Assembly (NCBI RefSeq): GCF_048773025.1
Contig: NC_133572.1
Coordinates: 5,657,001-5,721,000 of the forward strand
Direction of reading: 5' to 3'
DNA from: Camelus bactrianus
Taxonomy: Eukaryota > Chordata > Mammalia > Artiodactyla > Camelidae
DNA length: 64,000 bases
The notes beneath the pieces are model-generated. The model was not told where the DNA came from, searched no databases, and worked only from the letters and a program-made list of their open reading frames with translations. Of the stretch, positions 56,700-64,000 are shown piece after piece. The first letter of the stretch is position 1, and every line of letters starts with the position of its first letter. The translations under genes and the position numbers were made by a program.

Positions 56700-57720
56700 G
56701 CATGAAGCATATCCTTGCCTCCAGCCTACATCCTCAATCACCGATTCTAGTTAATTCTGTTTACACAGGTCTTTCTCTTCCGTCCCCACTGCCGCAGCCA
56801 CCCTTAGTCCCAGTCTGAATCACGGGAGCAGTCTCCTGGCCGCCCTCCCTGCAGCACTGAGTCCCCTGGGACCCGTTTCTTCACGCTGAGGGCCGTCGTG
56901 CGTTCGCAGAAAGGTGACGGGCCAGGGCTACCTGCGCCCGAGTCCGGGGCTTGACTGGTCCAGAGGAAGTTGTGACCAGAGAGGGAACCTTTTCAAAAAT
57001 ATGCACAAAAGCTACTGTGGGCTGTCACACGGGTTCTGGCCCCATGAAGTCAGTCCACTCCAAACTCTTGAAAGCCCCTCAGGTTGTCCACAGATTAAAA
57101 TCCAAATTTCTGTCTCGTTTATGACGCCTTCTGTGATCTAGCCTCTCCTTTATTCCTCTGCCTTATCACTTTGCTGAGGGTTTTGCTTATGCTCTGCTCG
57201 GTTCTCAACCTCAACCCAGCTCCTGTGTCCCTCCAGGCCCCGTGGGACAGAACAAGGGCCCCTCCCCCTCCTGGCCCACCCCTCCCCCAACTCCTACCGT
57301 GGTAACAGCAAACATTAAGGGTGTGGCGGGCTGAGCGTTTTACCTTCAATCTGGCAGTTAATCTGAACAACAACCCTGTGGGGTACGAAGCTTTATTTTT
57401 CCCTTTTACAGACAGGGAAGTTGAGGCACCGAGGTTTAAAAGTAACTTGGACAGAGTCAGGTGGGAAATAGTGGTGGAGCCCTGGACTGAGACGGGTCTG
57501 TCTTCAGAGTCCACGTTCTTAGTCACTCCTCCGGTCTTCACTGAAACGTCATTTTTCCAGGAAGCAGCCCTGGCCCCTCAGTTCTAGGTGAAATGCCTTT
57601 CACGTTCCTGCCTCAGGATCCTGGACTCACCCCATCACATCATCCTTGCTGGTTTCTTTATTAGTCATCTGACTAGAATGTAAACTCGATGAAGAAAGGG
57701 GAACCTCTGTGGTTCAAGGG
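56700..57720 (+). repeat. L2 remnant with a MIR inside
   Basis: 'cacaggtctttctcttccgt', 'gattaaaatccaaatttctg', 'cctctcctttattcctctgc' and 'gactagaatgtaaactcgat' are sense L2 3' landmarks. Confidence 0.6.
57335..57545 (-). repeat. MIR SINE, antisense
   Basis: 'acaaccctgtggggtacgaa', 'cccttttacagacagggaag', 'gaggcaccgaggtttaaaag' are the reverse of a MIR. The 140-codon minus-strand frame across here is a repeat shadow. Confidence 0.75.
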
Positions 57721-59380
57721 CGTCATTAGTGTGGTGGCATTTACGCCGTTTTGCCTGTGACTCACATTAAGGAATACACGCAGTAACACGTCCAGATGAC
57801 TATTAATAGCTAAAGGTTTCAGGAAAGAAGTATTGGCTATGGCACAATGAACTCTGGTATTTTCTACACAGTTCTTTTTTTAAATGCTGCTAGAGACACA
57901 CAATTTATGTCAACTATTCATTAATGACTGAAAACAAAGCTTGAAAAGCACCAACCCGGCTCATTGCCTGGAGCAAAGTTCTTTGCCTGCATCATAAACT
58001 CATTCATTCATTCTTAAATCACACAGGCATGCATTTTTCATACTCATCTGTACTATAATAAGTCAAAGTATTCAGAAAGAATGAGTACATTAGTTTTCAA
58101 GATTGTATTGATTTCTGTTCTTTTTTCTTCTCCCTTATAACTGTAAACTCTGCCACTAGTTTGGAAACAGCAAAGATAAACTTGGAATTCCTAGATCTCG
58201 AAAGAGGTCAAAGACGTTGATTCTAAGAGTAAAGGCCACGGACAACATCTCTTCTGTTGTCTCCTGACCCTCTTAGGCAAGAACACTTCTAAGAATTTGT
58301 TATCTAAGAACGGGAGACTTAAACATTGTTACCCAAGGCAATAAAAATGACTCCGCCAATTCTTATCAACTGCAAATTTGTACCCTTGGAGGAAAGAGAA
58401 CTATTCCCTGTGTTCTTTGTTCTAGGCCCAGACGTGAAGGACAGTCTTTAGATAAGAAAGACAATTTAGACAATTAAAGAATTAACATTTTATTTTCCTA
58501 ACTTTTGGAGAAAACAAAAAGACTCACAAATCTGTTATCCAGGAGAGAAATTGTTCACATTTATTTAAATTTTAAACTGTCATTCAAGAACATGTTTCTT
58601 AACCACAATTTACAAAGTATTAAATATAAGGTTTTATAATGTAATATTGTTTTTCTTACCTAACTTTAATTTATAATTTATTCAACTCTGTTTTAAATAT
58701 TTTTTTATTTTATAATTATATCTGCCCTGTCTAAGATATATAATTGACTATTGCTATGTGCTTATATTTATTTTTTTATTCCTAGATTAGTTTTTATGAA
58801 TGCCTAATACTTTGAGGTAAGCTATTCTAATTATGAAAACCTGAGTATATAAATTTATAAATTAAAGGTAGCAATTTCCTTGATAAGATTACAGTCTTCA
58901 TTTCTTGAATTCATTTTAATTATAAAAAATAATATCAAGTATTCTAAGCCAGTGGTTCTCAGACTGTTTGACTTAAAAAACCAATATTAATTTTCATTTC
59001 TCTCCACAGAAAAAATTCCAAATATTTTTTCCCCAGTAACATTAATGGGAAAAAACACCATTTTTTCTCACCATCTTTTTATAAAATATAAAACACACAT
59101 TCTCAGATTAAGTTTCAGGCTAGACTCAGAAAAGGCAGTTGACACATGATGAATATGATATGAATATATGCTTATGTGTGTATATACATAAGTACACTAG
59201 ACCAATTTTTTCCTGCTGATTGTTGATTAGAAATCTGGCCATATTGTACAAAATCTTAAAATGTGCATATTCTTTGAACCAACTGATACAGGAAAAAGTA
59301 GGGGGGTTGGTGCAAGAGGATGGCCATGTCCTAGTGATGCAGGAAAAATGGATGTGGGACATGAGGAGTGCTGTGTTCCA
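57720..59380. other. AT-rich intergenic DNA
   Basis: No exon, RNA gene or clear repeat recognised over 1.6 kb; 58490-59100 is especially AT-rich. Confidence 0.45.
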
Positions 59381-59935
59381 GGTCTCGGTTGAGTCCCTAG
59401 GACGTGCCCAGGCAAGTGAGGGTCCTTAGCTTCTTGCAGGATAGAATTCAACAGCCAGCTATAGTTGAGTAAAAGTAGCTTTATTTAGAGAGATGTACAC
59501 GGGGTTGCGGGAGGTGGGGAGGCTGGTCAAAGTAAAGGCAGATACACAATAAACAGAGAGATGGCTTCCTGGAAGGCAAAAGAGAGAGACCTTGAGGCAC
59601 TCAGGTGTTACTAGTTTTTGTATGCTAACCAGTGAGAGGATTATTTCAACTACTTTGGGGAAGAGGTGGGGACTCCCAGGAATTAGGCCACCGCCCTTTC
59701 TTTGACCTCCTTTAGTTAGTTTTGGAACTGGCACTTGTGGGTGTGTCATTCACCATGCTAGTACATTACAATGTATATAATGAAGCTCAAGGGCCACTGG
59801 AGGTCAAATCTCCCGCCATCTTGGGCCTCAGGTTCTATTGGAAGTTGACTTTTCTGCCATCTTGGTGCTAATTACTGTGTCATTTCTTTAACGGCTGTGT
59901 TCTGCCCCCTTTGACTCCTTGGGCATGACTACGTT
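59380..59935 (-). mobile_element. Probable LTR fossil, antisense
   Basis: 'ccaggtctcggttgagtccc', 'cttgcaggatagaattcaac', 'agtaaaagtagctttattta' (reverse of a polyadenylation region), 'ctcccgccatcttgggcctc' and 'tgacttttctgccatcttgg' suggest an ERV LTR in reverse. Old, broken, no internal region. Family unassigned. Confidence 0.45.
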
Positions 59936-60304
59936 ATTTTGTTTGTTTAAGTAACTTTTTTTCTGATAATAAAATTAAAAAACACTTCTTATCAAAATTT
60001 GAAAAATATAGAAATTTACAAAAAATTACTAAGAAATAGCAATCATTAATGTATTGATAGTGATCTTTCCAGATTTTTTTCTGAATTTTTTTTATAAAAT
60101 TGGATTATTTTCTATATATTTCAAACTCTGCTCTTTTTTTCTTTGCTTAAATTATTAAGGATAAGTTTTTCATGGCTAAGATTCTATGCTATTAAATATT
60201 CTCTTACAGTGTTATTTATGGCTGAGTAATAATAAAACTTATGGATGTGCCATAATGCATTAACTACTGTACAGTCAGATTGGTTCTAAGTCTTCTCTAT
60301 AATA

Positions 60305-60460
60305 AATAATACTATTCAGTATCTTATAATAATCTTTAGTGAAAAAGAATATGAAAATAAATATATGTATATATATGCATGACTGGGACATTATGCTGTA
60401 CATCAGAAATTGACACATTGTAACTGACTGTACTTCAATTAAAATAAACACATAAATAAA
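60305..60460 (+). repeat. L1 3'UTR end
   Basis: 'tattcagtatcttataataa', 'gggacattatgctgtacatc', 'ctgactgtacttcaattaaa' and an A-rich tail. Confidence 0.85.
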
Positions 60461-60499
60461 TAAATGAATAATACTAAAATAATACATTTGTAATTCTTC

Positions 60500-60905
60500 A
60501 TCCATTCCCATTACTTAATTCACTCAACAAATATTTACCAAGTATCCATCATTTGTCCCTGCCCTTTTGTAGCTTACAGTCTAGTGGTTTAGAATAATAT
60601 TCTAAAAGTGGCATTGCTGATCAAAGGGGACGAGTATTTTTTTAATTTATTTTTTAAATTGTGGTAAAATGCATATAATATAAAAATAATCATTAAATCG
60701 TTCTTAAATGTACAGTTCAGTGGCGTTAAGTACCTTCACATTGTGCTACCATAACTACCATCAATTTCCAGAACTGCTTTTATCTTGCAAAACGAAAGCT
60801 CTGTATCCATTAAACAATAACTCCTCATTCCCTATCCTCTCCTCCCCCAACCCCTGCCAACCCCTATTCTGCTCTTGTCACTATGAATTTGACTACTCTA
60901 GGTCC
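60500..60905 (-). repeat. L2 scrap plus antisense L1 3'UTR (unit A of a related pair)
   Basis: 60500-60600 has 'cactcaacaaatatttacca' and 'ttttgtagcttacagtctag' (L2). 60650-60905 has 'attgtggtaaaatgcatata', 'atgtacagttcagtggcgtt', 'tttgactactctaggtccct' (L1 reverse). The same junction recurs at 62.44-62.74 kb. Confidence 0.75.
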
Positions 60906-60916
60906 CTCATGTAAGA

Positions 60917-61003
60917 GGGGGTGGGTATTGCTCAGTGGTAAAGTGCTTGCTTAGTATGCATGAGGTCTCCTGGGTTCAATCCCCAGCACCTCCATTAAAA
61001 AAA
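60917..61003 (+). repeat. Camelid SINE (copy 29)
   Basis: 'gtgggtattgctcagtggta', 'gggttcaatccccagcacct', A tail. It sits at the edge of the L1 fragment. Confidence 0.93.
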
Positions 61004-61110
61004 AATTTTATTATATATTGCAAACTTTTATTCTAGGTAAGATATATTAATGTATATTCCAGCTAACTGTAATAATATTTGTTTATTTAAAAAAAATTTC
61101 TTTTTTACTA

Positions 61111-61218
61111 TGGTGGTAATTAGGGTTACTTATTTAGTTTTTAAGGAGATATCAGGGATTGAACCCCAGACCTTGTGAAGACTAAGCATGTGCCCTACCA
61201 CTTGAGCTATACCCTCCA
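61111..61218 (-). repeat. Camelid SINE (copy 30)
   Basis: 'ggtggtaattagggttactt', 'atcagggattgaaccccaga', 'cctaccacttgagctatacc'. Carries the extra D-loop base. Confidence 0.92.
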
Positions 61219-61384
61219 TAGCCTCCCCTCAACATTTATTTCCTTGCTTCCTCATCTACACAAGCTATTGTCTTGTCTTCATCTTGCTAATTGGTTAGAC
61301 AAAGACATTTCATTGCTTTAATTTGCCTTTTTTTTTTTTTTTACTATGAAGTTTGAATATTTTTTATGCTTATGATGACAATAA

Positions 61385-61545
61385 TTCTGCTGGACTGATA
61401 GAGTCCTCATTTTATTGATTACAAAACCGAAGGCCAGAGAAACAATTTGTCCAGGACCCCATAGTCCATCAGCTGGGGTTTTTGTCTAGGTCCATGACTT
61501 CAGAACTGGGTCTATATTATTTAGCTCTATTGTCTCACTGTTGGT
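61385..61545 (-). repeat. MIR SINE, antisense
   Basis: 'ctcattttattgattacaaa', 'gccagagaaacaatttgtcc', 'gtccatgacttcagaactgg' resemble the reverse of a MIR. Confidence 0.55.
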
Positions 61546-61618
61546 TTTCTAATTTGGGCTGAAAATCCAGAATGAGAGTGTTTTTGTTTGTAGAACCCTT
61601 AAAGAAGGTCAAATTCAG

Positions 61619-61727
61619 GGGAGAGGGGATAGCTCAGGTGGTAGAGCACGTGGTTAGCATACAGGAGGTCCTGGGTTCAATCCCCAGCACCTCTAAAAGT
61701 AAATTAACTTAATCGCCTCCCCTACCA
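61619..61727 (+). repeat. Camelid SINE (copy 31)
   Basis: 'ggggatagctcaggtggtag', 'gggttcaatccccagcacct', CTAAAAGTAAATTAACTTAATCG tail. Flanks 'gtcaaattcag' and 'gtcagattcag' form a worn target-site duplication. Confidence 0.94.
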
Positions 61728-61984
61728 CCAAAAAACCCACAAAAATGTCAGATTCAGTGTTGAGATTTTATAGGTAAAACGCCTGGGTATGTATCAAAAA
61801 GGTTGAATGAATCCTCCAAGAAATACAGGGTGACTTATTAACTCAGATTCCCCCCACCCCTACTTGCTTTTTCTGCTATATGGGGTGTCTGCACACACTC
61901 AGTTATTGCTTTCTTTCCCTTGATCAAATGCCACTTTAATAAATAATAATGACAATAATAATGACTATCACCTAGCTCGTAGTG

Positions 61985-62165
61985 AGTGCTCACCATTTGG
62001 CAGGCATTGTCCTGAGTTTTGCATAGGTATTAGCTCTTCAGATCCCCTCAGCACCTTAGCAAAGAATGTCTTCTTCTCACTTCACAGTTGAGTGATTTGC
62101 CTGTGATCACTCAGCTAATCAGTGATGGAACCAGAATTTAAACCGGTTAGTCTGATTTCTGACTT
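61985..62165 (-). repeat. MIR SINE, antisense
   Basis: 'ggcaggcattgtcctgagtt', 'tcacttcacagttgagtgat', 'tcactcagctaatcagtgat' are the reverse of a MIR. Confidence 0.75.
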
Positions 62166-62334
62166 TAAATCAGAAAAGTTAAACAAAGGAAATCAAAATG
62201 CAACCCACACTTATCACTAAAACAGGTGGGGATTGTAGATTAAAAGCGTTAAGTAGGATGCAAATAGGAGGAGATGGGAGAAGTGGGAATGGAGAAAACG
62301 TGGCTCTAGAAGAGGGAAACCTTCGGAAGTAGCA

Positions 62335-62742
62335 CCAATTCATTCCTCCATTTATTTGTTGCACAGATAGGTACTGAATGTTTCCTACCTGGTAGACACT
62401 TTCCTCCACAGTGGAGATACTTGGTGGAAAAGGCACCTCATTTTTCCTTGCTCTTTTGTAGCTTATATCCTAGTGGCATAGAATAATATTCTAGAAGTGG
62501 AGTGCTGATCAAAGGACAGGGGTGTTTTCTAAATTCACTTTTTAAAATTGTGGTAAAATGCACACAACACAAAACTGATTGATCTAATCATTCATAAGCG
62601 ACAGTTGAGTGGCATTCAGCACGTTCATTAAGTACATTTATACACTGTGCTCCCATCGCTGAGATCCATCTCCAGAACGGTTTTCATCTTGCAAAACACA
62701 CACTCTGTACCCTTGAAACAATAACTCCCTGCTCCCCATTCT
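62335..62742 (-). repeat. L2 scrap plus antisense L1 3'UTR (unit B of the pair)
   Basis: 'cttttgtagcttatatccta', 'gaataatattctagaagtgg', 'gtgctgatcaaagg', 'ttgtggtaaaatgcacacaa' repeat the order of 60.55-60.85 kb. Confidence 0.75.
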
Positions 62743-62799
62743 TAAGATTTAAAATGAAAGATACTTAAATAGAAGTTACTTAAGATACTTAAATGAAAA

Positions 62800-63262
62800 G
62801 ACATGATTCCAACCCCCAACGAGTGTACTGTCTGGGAGGGACACAGGAGAAACACAGTGTGATGCACTGTGACCGGCACTGTCTCAGATGCCCACTCAGA
62901 GCTCAGTGGGAGAAAGAAGAAGTATCTAAATCTGTTTTGTTGAGTCAGGGAAGCCTTTGCAGTAGAAGTGACCTTTGAACTTGGGCTGTGCAAAGGCTCT
63001 GAGATGAGTGGAGCTCCTAGGAGAACTAAAAATACATCAGTATCGATAGAGCGTTAACACTAGAAATTGACACAACATTGTAAACTGACTATACTTCAGT
63101 TTTAAAAAGTGAGGGAAAAAACAATGAAAAAAAAATTAAAGCATTATCGCAGATGATGGTGGGTGTTAGGAAATGAGACTGGCTAGGGATGTGGGGGCCA
63201 AACCTAGAAAGTCCTCAAGGGTCAGGCTAAGGAGTTTAGATCTTATGCTGTAGCTGGTGGGA
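62800..63262 (+). repeat. L2 remnant with an L1 end inserted
   Basis: 'gggaagcctttgcagtagaa', 'gtgacctttgaacttgggct' and 'ctaaggagtttagatcttat' are L2 3' text. The L1 terminus 'aaattgacacaacattgtaa' at 63060-63115 interrupts it. Confidence 0.65.
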
Positions 63263-63599
63263 AACTGTTACATATTAGATGCAACATGTTGTTTTTCCTT
63301 GGGGGGAAATAAGTTCTTATAATAGGTGGTATAAAATAAAATGTATACAAAATGATAAAGTCCCTGTTCTCAAAAAGCTTGAAAATTATTTTGGCACAGA
63401 CAAGCTAATTCTCCTACAGCGTTTGAAAAATTTTATAGGAGTTTGGCCAAAACAAAATAAAAAACCAAAGCAGAAATTGATAGATGCTACCATACTCAAC
63501 TGCTCAGTAACCTGCGTGCTGTTTCAGGGGTAGTTCCTTCAAGCCCCGAATGCCTTACTGAAAAATGCCTACTAAGCGTTGAAGTTTTTCTCCTCTGTG

Positions 63600-63830
63600 A
63601 ACACCGTGTGTGCCATTGGCCAGGCCGCTGTGCCGAGTGCTTTAAACACATTATCTCATCACATTCCTATGGCAAATTAGAAGGTCAGTTTTTCTTTTCG
63701 ATTGAAAAAAACAAAAATTTAGGAAGATTAAGTGACATGGCCAATATCATAGAGCTAATGAGTAATGAAACCAGAAATAATCCAGTCAGACTTCTGACTT
63801 TTACTCGAGAAGGCCAAAGTCAGACGAAGA
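63600..63830 (-). repeat. MIR SINE, antisense
   Basis: 'cgagtgctttaaacacatta', 'tctcatcacattcctatggc', 'gattaagtgacatggccaat', 'agagctaatgagtaatgaaa' are a clear reverse MIR. GDF3 would be expected further right, outside the window. Confidence 0.8.
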
Positions 63831-64000
63831 GAATTCATTCCCTCTTAATAGCTAAAAACAGATGGGGAGGGTAGATCGACCTCCCTGGGAGGACTTCCCT
63901 CTCCCTGGTTTGGTTTCCCACCTGGCTGTGGATATTGTCTAGTGGAAATCTACCTGTGGGTTTGTCTAATTAGACTGCATGACAAGACTTGCCATCACTA

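Noticed and set aside
57119-57541. 140-codon minus-strand open frame
   Set aside because: Crosses an antisense MIR and L2 sequence; no motif or splice support.
170-61727. tRNA genes at the 'tagctcagtggtagagc...ggttcaatccc' sites
   Set aside because: These are heads of a SINE with A/T tails and target duplications; they do not form a full tRNA cloverleaf with an acceptor stem.
1-64000. CRISPR arrays, bacterial operons, insertion sequences or phage modules
   Set aside because: Intron-exon genes, SINEs, L1, MIR and L2 show vertebrate nuclear DNA; the regular repeats are microsatellites or interspersed elements.

Overview
This is mammalian nuclear DNA, almost certainly from a camelid (camel, llama or alpaca). 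It contains at least 31 copies of one tRNA-derived SINE with a clear pol III A box and B box, of the type found in camelids (Vic-1-like). It also carries cetartiodactyl-style L1 3' ends and the usual old mammalian repeats (MIR, L2, MER20/MER5-type hAT elements, ERV-L remnants).

Three protein-coding genes can be read, all on the minus strand and all linked to pluripotency or germ-line biology. They are exon 1 of NANOG (1889-2039; the rest lies beyond the left edge), a complete four-exon NANOGNB homeobox gene (18102-21421), and a complete four-exon DPPA3/STELLA gene (47716-51257). Every splice phase in NANOGNB and DPPA3 closes correctly, giving 222 and 148 residues. The order matches the human 12p13 pluripotency cluster as I remember it (GDF3-DPPA3-NANOGNB-NANOG), except that I see no CLEC4C lectin exon between NANOGNB and DPPA3. 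GDF3 would be expected just beyond 64000.

Layout. 1-2500: NANOG intron 1, exon 1, 5'UTR and proximal promoter with an Oct-Sox composite element. 2500-17700: intergenic repeats (L2, MIR, MER20, SINEs), an ERV-L pol fossil at about 11600-12645 and an isolated CpG island near 13.7 kb. 17700-21430: NANOGNB. 21430-47100: 26 kb of nested L1, L2, LTR fossils and SINEs, with one unidentified coding-like block near 40.1-40.5 kb. 47130-51500: DPPA3 with a recent tandem duplication in its probable 3'UTR and an octamer motif upstream. 51500-64000: more repeats and no recognised gene.

How the genes relate: NANOG is a core pluripotency homeodomain factor, NANOGNB is its divergent tandem relative with the homeobox intron at the same codon boundary, and DPPA3 protects methylation marks in oocyte and zygote. 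The octamer-type sites near NANOG and DPPA3 fit shared control by POU5F1 (Oct4), but that is inference. The most notable points are the loss of the normally invariant Asn51 in the NANOGNB homeodomain, its 87-nt stop-free frame-preserving intron inside the homeobox, and an H3-like Ala-Arg-Thr in DPPA3. Repeat family names come from memory of consensus sequences, not from a database search.
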